From the NCBI RefSeq assembly GCF_051958935.1, contig NZ_JBQCFP010000197.1, positions 1-64,000 of the forward strand: a stretch of 64,000 nucleotides of DNA. The letters run 5' to 3'. A model generated the notes under the pieces. The model was not told where the DNA came from, did no database searches, and saw only the letters and a program-made list of their open reading frames with translations. This document shows positions 6,733 through 16,481 of this stretch, piece by piece. Source of the DNA: Dokdonella_A sp051958935. Lineage in GTDB: Bacteria > Pseudomonadota > Gammaproteobacteria > Xanthomonadales > Rhodanobacteraceae. Position 1 is the first letter of the stretch. The number at the start of each line of letters is the position of its first letter. The position numbers and the translations under genes are program-made.

Positions 6733-9155
6733 GCGGGTTGCGTCCGGGACAGCGGCGGCGCCGACGCGGCGATGCACGGCCGCCCTGCCTCGCCGCGCGC
6801 GCGGCCGATCGCGAACGTGTTCGCGACGACGATCAGCGAGCTCGCCGACATGCCGATCGCGGCGAGCCAGGGTGGCACGAAGCCGAGCGCGGCGAGCGGG
6901 ATCGCCAGGAGGTTGTAGGCGAGCGTCCAGCGCAGGTTGCGCCGGATGACCGCGAGCATGCCGCGGGCGACCTCGCGTGCCTCGACCAGGCTGCCGAGAT
7001 CGGTGCCGGTGAGGACGAGGCCGCTCGCGGCCTGCGCGAGCGCGGCGCCGTCGCCGAGCGCGACGGCGACGTCGGCGCCGCCGAGCACCGGTCCGTCATT
7101 GACGCCGTCGCCGACCGCGGCGACCGCCTCGCCGCGCGCGCGTAGCCAGGCGAGATGCGCGAGTTTGTCCGCGGGCGTGGCGCGTGCCCGCCACTCGGCA
7201 ACGCCGAGCGCGGCCGCGACCTGCCGCACGCGCCCGGCATGATCACCGCTGACGATCTCGCAGGCGATGCCCGCCGCGCGCAGCGCGTCGATCGCCGCGT
7301 GCGCGCCGGCGCGTACGCGTTCGGTGACCGGGAAGCGCGCGATTTCGCCGTCGTCGTCGGCGAGCACGAGCGCATCGCCGTCGTCGCCCGCGGCGAGCGC
7401 GAAATCCGCGCGGCCGAGTCGCAGCGAGCGGCCGTCGAGCCGGCCGAGCACGCCGCCGCCCGCCTCGCGCACATCGGCGATCGCGGGCCGGGTGATGCCG
7501 TGTGCGGCGTCGCGTAGCGCGCGCGCGAGCGGGTGCGTGCTCGCCTGCTCGAGCGCCGCGGCCGCGGCGAGCGCCGCCTCGCGCGAGCCGCGGGTGACGC
7601 GCATGCGCGCGATGTCGATCGCGGGTTCGGTCAGCGTGCCCGTCTTGTCGAATACGATGCGGTCGACGCGGGCAAGCGCTTCGAGCGCATCCGCGTCGAC
7701 GACCATGACGCCGCGCCCCGCGAGCACGCCGACCGCGCGCGTCAGCGCCGACGGCGCGGCGAGCGCGAACGCGCAGGGACAGCTGATCACGAGCACCGCG
7801 ATGGCGCTCGCGAACGCGCGCGCCGGATCGAAGATCATCCAGGCCAGCGCGACCAGCCCGGTCGCTGCGAGTACGCGCACGACGAAGCGCGCCGCCGCCG
7901 CATCGGCAAGGCGGGCGACGCGCGGTCGCGCCGCTGCGGCGCGTTCTACCATGCGCGCGAGCGTCGACAGCACGGTATCGGGTCCAACCCGCCGCACCTC
8001 GACGTCGACCGGGCCGTCGAGGGCGACACTGCCGGCGACGACCTCGTCGCCGGTCTCGCGCACGCAGGCGGCGGATTCGCCGGTGAGCAGCGATTCGTCG
8101 ACGCGGCAGCGCGCGGTGCGTAGCACGCCATCGACGGGAATGGTCGCGCCGGCGCCGACGCGTACGATCTCGCCGGGTTCGAGCTCGTGCACGCCGACCG
8201 TCTCGCAGGTGCCGTCGACCGAGCGTTCGGCGGTCGCCGGCTGCAGGCGCACGAGCGCGTCGGCGACCTCGCCGGCGCGCTGGCGGGCGCGCAGTTCCAC
8301 GTAGCGCCCGAGCAGCAGCAGGAACACGAACATGCTGACCGAGTCGAAATAGACGTCGCCTTCGCCGAGCACGGCGGCGGCGACGCTGCCGGCGTAGATC
8401 GCGCCGATCGCGAGCGCGACCGGCGTGTCCATCGACAGGCGCCGCGCGCGCCATTCGCGCAGCGCGCCGGCGAAGAACGGTCGCGCCGCATAGAGCACGA
8501 CCGGCGTCGCGACGAGCATGCCCATCCAGCGCATGAAGGCATGCACGGTAGAATCGATACCGTCGAAGGCGCCCGCGTACAGCGCGACCGCGTACATCAT
8601 CGCCTGCATCGCGCCGAAGCCGGCGACGACGAGGCGCTTCATCGCTGCGCGCCGTTCGGCCGTGCGCAGCGCGTCGACGCGATCGCCCTCTAGCGGGTGC
8701 GGGCGATAGCCGAGCCGCGCGAGCGACGCGAGCAGCATGGACAGGCGCGCGCGACGCGGATCGAAGACGATGCGCACGCGCTGCACCAGCGGCGACACCG
8801 TCGCCTCGAGCACGCCGTCGCGGCCGGCGAGGGCGCGCTCGATCAGCCAGGCGCAGGCCGAACAACGCATGCCCTCGACGAGCACGGTCGCCTCGGCGCG
8901 ATCCGCGACGATGTCACGCACGTGCCGACGCGCGAGCCGAGGGCGGTCCCATTCGGCGAAATCGTCCGCGGGCGTCGCACGCTCGCCGACGCCCTCGCGC
9001 AAACGGTAGTAGTCGGCGAGCCCGAGCCCATCGATCCATTCCACCGCGGCGCGGCATCCGATGCAACAGACCGGTTTCGTATCCGTTCCGATCGAGGCGA
9101 GCAGCGGTGCGCCGTCGCCGATCGCCTCGCCGCAGTGGAAGCAGCGGTCGGCCAT
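6729..9155 (-). CDS. ccoI: Copper-exporting P1B ATPase CcoI/FixI for cbb3 oxidase assembly
   Basis: An 808-residue P1B-type ATPase. The N-terminus has a cysteine-rich metal-binding segment (Cys5, Cys8, Cys30, Cys31, Cys34), then a heavy-metal-associated domain with GMRCSAC (Cys98, Cys101). The transmembrane part holds the CPC ion motif (Cys459-Pro-Cys461). The soluble part has TGES (actuator), DKTGT (phosphorylated Asp503), an HP motif in STHPLARAL and GDGVNDGPVL. FixI/CcoI proteins move copper toward the CuB centre of CcoN. The length and N-terminal metal domain match FixI rather than housekeeping CopA. It starts 5 bases after the short CcoH-like gene ends and overlaps ccoS. Confidence 0.93.
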   Translation of the reverse strand: MADRCFHCGEAIGDGAPLLASIGTDTKPVCCIGCRAAVEWIDGLGLADYYRLREGVGERATPADDFAEWDRPRLARRHVRDIVADRAEATVLVEGMRCSACAWLIERALAGRDGVLEATVSPLVQRVRIVFDPRRARLSMLLASLARLGYRPHPLEGDRVDALRTAERRAAMKRLVVAGFGAMQAMMYAVALYAGAFDGIDSTVHAFMRWMGMLVATPVVLYAARPFFAGALREWRARRLSMDTPVALAIGAIYAGSVAAAVLGEGDVYFDSVSMFVFLLLLGRYVELRARQRAGEVADALVRLQPATAERSVDGTCETVGVHELEPGEIVRVGAGATIPVDGVLRTARCRVDESLLTGESAACVRETGDEVVAGSVALDGPVDVEVRRVGPDTVLSTLARMVERAAAARPRVARLADAAAARFVVRVLAATGLVALAWMIFDPARAFASAIAVLVISCPCAFALAAPSALTRAVGVLAGRGVMVVDADALEALARVDRIVFDKTGTLTEPAIDIARMRVTRGSREAALAAAAALEQASTHPLARALRDAAHGITRPAIADVREAGGGVLGRLDGRSLRLGRADFALAAGDDGDALVLADDDGEIARFPVTERVRAGAHAAIDALRAAGIACEIVSGDHAGRVRQVAAALGVAEWRARATPADKLAHLAWLRARGEAVAAVGDGVNDGPVLGGADVAVALGDGAALAQAASGLVLTGTDLGSLVEAREVARGMLAVIRRNLRWTLAYNLLAIPLAALGFVPPWLAAIGMSASSLIVVANTFAIGRARGEAGRPCIAASAPPLSRTQPA

Positions 9156-9160
9156 CGCCT

Positions 9161-9384
9161 TCAGGGCCTCGCCGTCGCGGCCGTCGCAGGACGCGCGGGC
9201 GGCTGGTGGCTCGGACGCGGCGCGTCGTTCGGCACGACGACATGGGCGTCGGGGTGGCGAACCGCGGTGACGACGAGCGACAGGGAACCCACGACGGTCG
9301 CGCCGAGCAACACGAGCATGAGCCAGACCTCGCCGACGCGGTACCAGCGCATCGGCGTGGCGGAGGTGGATTCGGTCGTGCGAT

Positions 9385-9388
<4 letters not shown>
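9161..9388 (-). CDS. Short CcoH/FixH-like membrane protein
   Basis: A 75-residue protein at the position normally held by ccoH. PMRWYRVGEVWLMLVLLGATVVGSLSLVVTAVRH begins with the WYR/W pattern and single helix that open FixH proteins. The chain then ends in a Pro/Ala-rich tail instead of the roughly 100-residue periplasmic domain usual in FixH (about 150-170 residues). ATG 9388 overlaps the ccoG stop as ATGA. I infer a reduced CcoH or a lineage-specific replacement; by sequence alone only the membrane anchor is recognisable. Confidence 0.6.
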
Positions 9389-10808
<1,420 letters not shown>

Positions 10809-10812
<4 letters not shown>

Positions 10813-11069
10813 CGCCGCGCTGCGCCTTGCGCGGGCGCGCGCAGCAGCAGCGCGGTGAACGTGCTCGCCGACGCGGTGCAGAGCCAGAACATGAAGAAGC
10901 CGACCGTGTAGCCGAGTTCGCGCGACAACGCGATGCGCGGCCAGGTGATCGTCGCGAGATCGAGCGGGTCGACGACGCCGAAAAACACCATCGTCGCGAC
11001 GCCCGCGGCGAAAAACGACGGCCAGAGGATCGCACCGAACCAGTGGATGCTCGCGCCGCGCATCGTCAT
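10809..11069 (-). CDS. Small two-helix membrane protein inside the cbb3 operon
   Basis: 86 residues, starting MTMRGASIHWFG, with hydrophobic helices near 10-32 (FGAILWPSFFAAGVATMVFFGVV) and 53-75 (YTVGFFMFWLCTASASTFTALLL). I do not recognise a characterised family. It is tied into the operon by ATGA overlaps at both ends (with ccoP and ccoG), so it is certainly translated with the oxidase genes. A role as an assembly factor or small subunit is inferred from position only. Confidence 0.75.
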
Positions 11070-12001
11070 TGCGCTCCGCCCGCGGGCGCGGCGGCCGGAG
11101 CCGTCGCGTCGTGCGGGTTCTGCGACAGCAGCCAGGCGACCGCGAGGCGTGCGCGGTCCTCGCCGAGCACGGCGCCCCATGCGGGCATCGTGCCGCACCG
11201 CCCCTCGACGATCGCGTTGCGCACCGCGGCGACGTCGCCGCCGCCATGCAGCCAGATGTCGTCGGTGAGGTTCGGCGCGCCGAGCGCGTGGTTGCCCTTG
11301 CCGTCCTTGCCATGGCATGCGGCGCAGATCGTCTCGAAGCGCGGCTTGCCGACTTCGGCGAGGCGCGCGTCGTGCGGCCGGCCGGACAGGCCCATGACGT
11401 AGTTCGCGACCTGCTCGACGCCGCCGTCGGGCAAGGTCGCCGCGAGCGGCGGCATGACGCCGTGGCGGCCGCGAAGCACGCTCGCGAGCATCGTGTCGCC
11501 GTCGCTGCCGTAGAGCGCGTCGTCGTCGACGAGGTTGGGGTAGCCGACCGCGCCGCGCGCGTCCGAACCGTGGCACGCGGCGCAGGTGTTGGCGAACACG
11601 TTGCGACCGATCTTCACCGCCTTCGGGTCCTGCGCGAGCTCGGCGAGCGGACGTCCGCGGAAGGTGGCGTAGAGCGCCTCGAGTTTCGCATTCGTGTCCT
11701 TGAGTTCGTCGGTGACGGCGCCGGTCGATGTCCAGCCGAGCCGGCCGGCGAAATTGCCCATGCCCGGGTACAGCACGAGGTAGCCGATCGCGAAGATCAC
11801 GGTCAACACGAACAGGCCGAACCACCAGCGCGGCAGCGGGTTGTTGAGTTCCTCGAGGTCGTCGTCCCAGACGTGGCCGGTGGTCGCGCGCGCGTCACCT
11901 TCGCCGGCCCGCCGGCGCGCGGTCGCGAACAGCAGCACGACGAGGCCGACGATGTTGACCACGACGATGGCGATGATGAACCAGCTCCAGAACGCACTCA
12001 T
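11066..12001 (-). CDS. ccoP: cbb3 cytochrome c oxidase dihaem subunit CcoP
   Basis: A 311-residue membrane-anchored dihaem cytochrome c. There are two N-terminal helices (about 5-26 and 59-78) with the CcoP signature WDDDLEELNNPLPRWW between them. Two haem c sites follow, CAACH at 140-144 and CAACH at 226-230, with Met ligands in GVMPP and GTMPAWG. It receives electrons from soluble cytochrome c and passes them to CcoO. The start ATG 12001 was chosen because the residues upstream belong to ccoQ's frame and the N-terminal helix begins at once. The stop overlaps the next gene as ATGA. Confidence 0.95.
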   Translation of the reverse strand: MSAFWSWFIIAIVVVNIVGLVVLLFATARRRAGEGDARATTGHVWDDDLEELNNPLPRWWFGLFVLTVIFAIGYLVLYPGMGNFAGRLGWTSTGAVTDELKDTNAKLEALYATFRGRPLAELAQDPKAVKIGRNVFANTCAACHGSDARGAVGYPNLVDDDALYGSDGDTMLASVLRGRHGVMPPLAATLPDGGVEQVANYVMGLSGRPHDARLAEVGKPRFETICAACHGKDGKGNHALGAPNLTDDIWLHGGGDVAAVRNAIVEGRCGTMPAWGAVLGEDRARLAVAWLLSQNPHDATAPAAAPAGGAQ

Positions 12002-12153
12002 CGGCGATTCTCCGCATGCAGGGGGGCGGCCGCGTGCTCGAGCGCGAGCGCCGCGGCTTCGTCGAAGGCTTCGCGCCGGCGCGTGCTCCAGGCCCACGCG
12101 AACAGCGCGGGGAACAGCACGAGCATCAGGGCAATGAGGATTCCCGAGATCAT
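11998..12153 (-). CDS. ccoQ: cbb3 oxidase small subunit CcoQ
   Basis: A 51-residue protein with a single helix (ILIALMLVLFPALFAWAW), then a charged tail STRRREAFDEAA, as in CcoQ/FixQ. CcoQ stabilises the interaction of CcoP with the CcoNO core. ATG 12153 overlaps the ccoO stop and its own stop overlaps the ccoP start. Confidence 0.9.
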   Translation of the reverse strand: MISGILIALMLVLFPALFAWAWSTRRREAFDEAAALALEHAAAPLHAENRR

Positions 12154-12773
12154 TTCGCGGCCTCCGGTGCGGGTGCCTGCACGTTCGTGCCGAGCCCTTG
12201 CAGGTAGGCAACGAGCGCATCCATTTCGGTCTGGCCGGTGACGGTATCGCGCACGCTCGCGAAGTCGGCATCCGTGTACGGCGTGCCGAGCAGCTTCAGC
12301 GCGTGCATCTTCTTGGTGACGAGATCCGGATCGACGAGCGCCTGCGACAGCCACGGGTAGCCCGGCATGTTCGATTCGGGCACGACGTTGCGCGGGTTCT
12401 TGAGGTGCACGCGGTGCCAGTCGTCCGAATAGCGGCCGCCGACGCGCGCGAGATCGGGTCCGGTGCGCTTCGAGCCCCACTGGAACGGGCGGTCGTACAC
12501 CGACTCGCCCGCGGCCGAGTACGGCCCGTAGCGCAGCGTCTCGGACGCGAGCGTGCGGATCATCTGCGAATGGCAGCCGTAGCAGCCCTCGCGCACGTAG
12601 ACGTCGCGGCCCGCGAGCCGCAGCGGTGAATAGGGCTTCACGCCCGGCGCCGGCTCGACCGCCTGCGCCTGGTACATCAGCGGCACGATCTCGGCGAGAC
12701 CGCCGCTCAGGATCGCGACGAGGATGAGCACGGCCATGAGGCCGACGTTCTTTTCGATGAAGGCATGCAGCAT
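12150..12773 (-). CDS. ccoO: cbb3 cytochrome c oxidase monohaem subunit CcoO
   Basis: A 207-residue cytochrome with an N-terminal anchor helix (about 9-33) and one haem c site, CYGCH at 64-68, in the family context YVREGCYGCHSQMIRTL. The Met ligand is expected in ESNMPGYPWL. It relays electrons from CcoP to haem b in CcoN in the periplasm. It starts 10 bases after ccoN ends. Confidence 0.96.
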   Translation of the reverse strand: MLHAFIEKNVGLMAVLILVAILSGGLAEIVPLMYQAQAVEPAPGVKPYSPLRLAGRDVYVREGCYGCHSQMIRTLASETLRYGPYSAAGESVYDRPFQWGSKRTGPDLARVGGRYSDDWHRVHLKNPRNVVPESNMPGYPWLSQALVDPDLVTKKMHALKLLGTPYTDADFASVRDTVTGQTEMDALVAYLQGLGTNVQAPAPEAAK

Positions 12774-12783
12774 GGCGGCGACC

Positions 12784-14208
12784 TCAGGCGTGGACCGGCA
12801 GGGGAACGGCGACGACCGGCACGGCCCGGCGCGGCAGGCACGTCTTCCACGCGTTCCAGCACATGATCAGCATGCCGCTGAGGAACAGCAGGCCGCCGAG
12901 CGCGCGCGTGACGTAGAACGGATAGGTCTGGCGCAGCGACTCGACGAACGTGTAGGTGAGCGTTCCGTCCGGGTTCGTGGCGCGCCACATGAGGCCCTGC
13001 ATCACGCCCGCGATCCACATCGCGGCGATGTAGAGCACGACGCCGATCGTCGCGACCCAGAAGTGCACGTCGACCGCGCGCGTCGAATGCATGCGTTCGG
13101 CGCCGAACAGCTTCGGCAGCATGCTGTACACCGCGCCGATCGTCACGAACGCGACCCAGCCGAGCGCGCCGGAGTGCACGTGGCCGATGGTCCAGTCGGT
13201 ATAGTGCGACAGCGAATTGACCGTCTTGATCGACATCATCGGCCCTTCGAAGGTCGACATGCCGTAGAACGACAGCGAGACGATCATGAACTTGAGGATC
13301 GGGTCGGTGCGCAGTTTGTGCCACGCGCCGGACAGCGTCATCATGCCGTTGATCATGCCGCCCCAGCTCGGCGCGAGCAGGATCAGCGAGAACACCATGC
13401 CGAGCGACTGCGCCCAGTCCGGCAGCGCGGTGTAGTGCAGGTGGTGCGGGCCGGCCCACATGTAGACCGCGATCAGCGCCCAGAAATGCACGACCGACAG
13501 GCGGTACGAGTAGATCGGCCGCTGCGCCTGCTTGGGCACGTAGTAGTACATGATCCCGAGGAAGCCCGCGGTCAGGAAGAAGCCGACCGCGTTGTGGCCG
13601 TACCACCACTGCACCATCGCGTCGACCGCGCCCGAATAGACCGGGTAGGAATCGGTCAGCGTCACCGGGATCGCGAGGCTGTTGACGATGTGCAGCACGG
13701 CCACGGTGAGGATGTATGCGCCGAAGAACCAGTTGGCGACGTAGATGTGCTTGACCTTGCGCTTGACGATCGTGCCGAAGAACACGACCGCGTAGACGAC
13801 CCAGACGACGGCGATGAGCACGTCGATCGGCCAGATCAGCTCGGCGTACTCCTTGCTCTGCGTGTAGCCGAGCGGCAGGGTGATCGCGGCAAGCACGATC
13901 ACCGCCTGCCAGCCCCAGAATGTGAACGCGGCGAGGCGGTCGCCGAACAGGCGCGCCTGGCAGGTGCGTTGGACGACGTAATAGGACGTCGCGAACAGGC
14001 CGCAACCGCCGAACGCGAAGATCACCGCGTTCGTGTGCAGCGGCCGCAGGCGGCTGTAGGTGAGCCAGGGAATGTCGAAGTTGAGCGCTGGCCACGCCAG
14101 CTGCGCCGCGATCAGCAGGCCGACCGCCATGCCGACGACGCCCCAGACGATCGTCGCGATCGTGAACTGGCGCACGACCCTGTCGTTGTACGTTTCCACG
14201 TTCTGCAT
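12784..14208 (-). CDS. ccoN: cbb3 cytochrome c oxidase catalytic subunit CcoN
   Basis: A 474-residue haem-copper oxidase subunit I of the C family with about 12 helices. Conserved stretches include RPLHTNAVIFAFGGCGLFATSYYVVQRT, WWYGHNAVGFFLTAGFLGIMYYYVPKQ (His and Tyr for CuB), HFWALIAVYMWAGPHHLHYT and DWTIGHVHSGALGW (haem ligands). It reduces O2 to water at high affinity and pumps protons. It is the first gene of a ten-gene operon running on through ccoS and probably the two-component pair. A ribosome site (AGGGG) precedes ATG 14208. An FNR-type box at 14265-14278 should switch it on at low oxygen. Confidence 0.97.
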   Translation of the reverse strand: MQNVETYNDRVVRQFTIATIVWGVVGMAVGLLIAAQLAWPALNFDIPWLTYSRLRPLHTNAVIFAFGGCGLFATSYYVVQRTCQARLFGDRLAAFTFWGWQAVIVLAAITLPLGYTQSKEYAELIWPIDVLIAVVWVVYAVVFFGTIVKRKVKHIYVANWFFGAYILTVAVLHIVNSLAIPVTLTDSYPVYSGAVDAMVQWWYGHNAVGFFLTAGFLGIMYYYVPKQAQRPIYSYRLSVVHFWALIAVYMWAGPHHLHYTALPDWAQSLGMVFSLILLAPSWGGMINGMMTLSGAWHKLRTDPILKFMIVSLSFYGMSTFEGPMMSIKTVNSLSHYTDWTIGHVHSGALGWVAFVTIGAVYSMLPKLFGAERMHSTRAVDVHFWVATIGVVLYIAAMWIAGVMQGLMWRATNPDGTLTYTFVESLRQTYPFYVTRALGGLLFLSGMLIMCWNAWKTCLPRRAVPVVAVPLPVHA

Positions 14209-14264
14209 AGAAAACCCCTGGGCTTGATTGCGCGCGCAGTGTCGGCGGGCGACGCTTCGGACAC

Positions 14265-14278
14265 TTGATCGAAGTCAA
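14265..14278. promoter_or_regulatory. FNR-type box of the cco operon
   Basis: TTGATCGAAGTCAA; on the minus strand TTGAC-TTCG-ATCAA. The centre (14271.5) is 63.5 nt from ccoN ATG. If it acts at -41.5 the transcript would start near 14230, and GACACT about 10 bases before that is a usable -10. cbb3 operons are classic FNR/Anr targets. Confidence 0.85.
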
Positions 14279-14371
14279 ATCGGGGACCGGCCGCGCGCCG
14301 CTGCGGCATTTCGTCACGGCCGCCGTGTGCGCGCGCCAACGGCGCGTGCGTGCGAGGCGACGGCGGACCGG

Positions 14372-14938
14372 TCACAGTCTCAGCGAGTGGATCACCTGGC
14401 TCGCATCGAGCGGATCGGCACGCCGCGCGAAGCCGAGGTACGCAGCGAGCTCGCGCATCTGGGGATTGTCGGCCGCGTCGAGCGAAACCATCTCGTGGAT
14501 GCCGCGCGCGCGGGCGACCGCGATCAGGTGGCGCATCAGCAGCGTGCCGAGGCCCTTGTGCTGCCATTCGTCGGCGACGGTGACCGCGCATTCGCACGAC
14601 TTGCGGTCCGCGCCGAGGCTGAAGCGGCTGACGCCGATCAGGTGCTTCCCGCCTTCGCGCGCGATGAGCGCGGCGAAAGCGACCTCGCGGCGGAAGTCGA
14701 GCTGCGTCAGCTGGCGCACCAGCGCGTCGCTCGGCGAACCGATCAGGCCGAGGAAGCGCAGCCGCTTCGAACGCGCCGACAGATGTTCGATGAACTCGCG
14801 CTCGAGCGCCGCGTCGTCCGCGTGCAGAGGGCGGATCAGGACGCGCGTGCCGTCGAGCAACTCGTCGTGCCAGTGCTGCTGCTGTTCGTCGGTGCCTGCG
14901 GCCACGCTCGACGGTTCGATACCCGGTTGCGGTTGCAT
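14372..14938 (-). CDS. GNAT acetyltransferase, Pat-like
   Basis: A 188-residue acetyltransferase. LLDGTRVLIRPLHADDAALEREFIEHLSARSKRLRFLG is the N-terminal signature shared with the acetyltransferase domain of bacterial lysine acetyltransferase Pat/YfiQ. The acetyl-CoA loop is in VADEWQHKGLGTLLMRHLIAVAR (Q/R-x-x-G-x-G/A), followed by AADNPQMRELAAYLGF. It lacks the ADP-forming acyl-CoA synthetase domain of full-length Pat, so it is a stand-alone enzyme, probably modifying protein lysines. The start is ATG 14938; the open frame upstream has no homology. It lies upstream of, and in the same direction as, the cco operon. Its own FNR-type box is at 14999-15012. Confidence 0.8.
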   Translation of the reverse strand: MQPQPGIEPSSVAAGTDEQQQHWHDELLDGTRVLIRPLHADDAALEREFIEHLSARSKRLRFLGLIGSPSDALVRQLTQLDFRREVAFAALIAREGGKHLIGVSRFSLGADRKSCECAVTVADEWQHKGLGTLLMRHLIAVARARGIHEMVSLDAADNPQMRELAAYLGFARRADPLDASQVIHSLRL

Positions 14939-14998
14939 GGGGCGTACTCCACTGCTGGGGGACACGCCTCGATCCTGCGCCAGCCGCACGCACTCGCA

Positions 14999-15012
14999 TT
15001 GATCTGGATCAC
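14999..15012. promoter_or_regulatory. FNR-type box of the acetyltransferase gene
   Basis: TTGATCTGGATCAC matches 9 of the 10 conserved FNR-box bases. The centre (15005.5) is 67.5 nt before ATG 14938 on the minus strand. A second box lies 36 bp away facing the opposite gene. Confidence 0.8.
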
Positions 15013-15034
15013 GCCGGAGGAGAAGGGCGCCCGA

Positions 15035-15048
15035 TTGATCCCCGTCAA
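15035..15048. promoter_or_regulatory. FNR-type box of the universal-stress-protein operon
   Basis: TTGATCCCCGTCAA, 9 of 10 conserved bases. The centre (15041.5) is 64.5 nt upstream of ATG 15106 on the plus strand. TAGGGT at 15071-15076 could be the -10 for a class II promoter starting near 15083. Confidence 0.8.
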
Positions 15049-15105
15049 GCCGTCGCCGGGCGGGCGGCGCTAGGGTGGTATCCGTTGGCGGCAACGGAGG
15101 CGACC

Positions 15106-15402
15106 ATGCAGCACCCGATCACAGGACCTGCAGTGCCCGATGTCGCGGCGAGCGCCGCGGGCGGGGACTTGCTGCGCAACGTCGTGGGTGTCGATGCGGT
15201 CCTGCTCGAGATCGCCGCGCGCCGCTGGCGTCGCAATCTCGAGGTGTTCATGCGCCTGGCGACGTGCGGTTCGCCGCTCGCGTTCGCTCAGGTGTCGATC
15301 GAAGCCGCGACCGAGGCGATGCTGGATGGCTTCGCATTCACGCAGCGGCTGTGCGGCCTGTTCGACCCCGACGTCGCCGACAGCAGCCTTGCCGTGTCCT
15401 GA
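15106..15402 (+). CDS. Small helical protein, possibly phasin-like
   Basis: 98 residues, predicted mainly helical and without membrane segments. The start ATG 15106 is preceded by GGAGG at about 6 bases; an in-frame start at 15085 lacks one. The central part (RNVVGVDAVLLEIAARRWRRNLEVF, then ATEAMLDGFAFTQRLCGLF) is an amphipathic helix pattern reminiscent of phasins, which coat polyhydroxyalkanoate granules, but the match is too weak to name it. It is the first gene after the FNR-type box at 15035 and is followed 16 bases later by the universal stress protein. Confidence 0.6.
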   Translation: MQHPITGPAVPDVAASAAGGDLLRNVVGVDAVLLEIAARRWRRNLEVFMRLATCGSPLAFAQVSIEAATEAMLDGFAFTQRLCGLFDPDVADSSLAVS

Positions 15403-15418
15403 TCCGACGGAGCCGAAC

Positions 15419-16243
15419 ATGCGCGACATCATGGTCCATACCGGGCGCCACGACGCCTGGAACAGCGGCGTCGAATACGCCGCCGATCTCGCCGCGCGCC
15501 TCGACGGCAGGCTCACCGGCGTCTTCGTGCATCCCTCGCCGCTCTACATGATGCCGCCGTACGTATCCGGCGACGTCATCCAGGCGGTGTTCGAAACTGC
15601 GCGCGAGGCGGAGCAGGCCGCTTATGCGGCGCGCGACGCGTTCGCCGCCTGGGCGACGAAGATCGGCGTACGCCAGGCCTTCTGGCAGGTCGCCGAAGGC
15701 CCTGCGCCGGAGACGCTCGCGCACGTGGGCAACTGGCACGACCTGCTCGTGCTCGAGCGCAACGCCGGCATGCCCTGGGGCGCACCCACGGACCTGGGTG
15801 CGATCGTGCTCGCGTCGCGCATGCCGTGCATCGTCGCGCCGCCCGGCTGCCGCGAAGCCGCGCTCGGTCGCATCGCGATCGCCTGGAACGGTTCCGCCGA
15901 AGCCGTGCGTGCGCTGCACTGCGCGCTGCCACTGCTGCACCATGCGGCGACCGTCGTGCTGCTCGACGGCGCGCGCCGCGCGCCCGACACCGAAGCCGGC
16001 TGGCTGCCGCCGTTCGACGTGCAGGCGTACCTCGCGCGGCACGACATTCGCGTGACGACGAAGCCGATCCTCGTCGCCGACGACGGCGCGGGCGAGGCGA
16101 TCCTCGCCGCCGCCAGCGAGATCGGCGCGGACCTGCTCGTCATGGGGGCATACGGCCGTTCGCGCTTCAGCGAATGGGCGTTCGGCGGCGCCACCCGCAC
16201 CATCCTGCACGAGGCGACCCTGCCCGTGCTCATGCGCAACTGA
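15419..16243 (+). CDS. Tandem-domain universal stress protein
   Basis: A 274-residue protein with two Usp domains. The second (about 140-274) ends with GADLLVMGAYGRSRFSEWAFGGATRTILHEATLPVLM, the ATP-binding G-2x-G-9x-G(S/T) pattern. The first (1-135) is degenerate, with an incomplete glycine motif. Tandem Usps act in survival under oxygen or energy limitation and are frequent FNR/Anr targets. The start ATG 15419 is preceded by GGAG. It follows the 98-residue protein and precedes a small membrane protein, all on one strand. Confidence 0.9.
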   Translation: MRDIMVHTGRHDAWNSGVEYAADLAARLDGRLTGVFVHPSPLYMMPPYVSGDVIQAVFETAREAEQAAYAARDAFAAWATKIGVRQAFWQVAEGPAPETLAHVGNWHDLLVLERNAGMPWGAPTDLGAIVLASRMPCIVAPPGCREAALGRIAIAWNGSAEAVRALHCALPLLHHAATVVLLDGARRAPDTEAGWLPPFDVQAYLARHDIRVTTKPILVADDGAGEAILAAASEIGADLLVMGAYGRSRFSEWAFGGATRTILHEATLPVLMRN

Positions 16244-16254
16244 GGGGGAGCGCC

Positions 16255-16443
16255 ATGGATCACCCGAACGCCGTCCTGCTGCTCATCGCCGCCCTCGTCG
16301 CCGTGCCCTCGCTCGTCGCGGGCACGATGTACTGGACGCATCGGCGCGGCGTCGGCATGGTCAAGGGCTGGGGCGGCGCGCTGTTCATCCTGCTCTGCTG
16401 GACCGCCGCGCTCGGGCTGATCCTCTACCGCACGGCGCACTGA
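16255..16443 (+). CDS. Small two-helix membrane protein
   Basis: A 62-residue protein with helices at about 5-25 (AVLLLIAALVAVPSLVAGTMYW) and 41-59 (GALFILLCWTAALGLILYR) joined by a basic loop. GAGGGGGAG lies just before ATG 16255, a strong ribosome site. It starts 11 bases after the universal stress protein and is probably the last gene of that operon. I do not recognise the family. Confidence 0.75.
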   Translation: MDHPNAVLLLIAALVAVPSLVAGTMYWTHRRGVGMVKGWGGALFILLCWTAALGLILYRTAH

Positions 16444-16481
16444 CGAGCGCACGCCTGCATCGGCGGCGCTCGTCGCGACAC

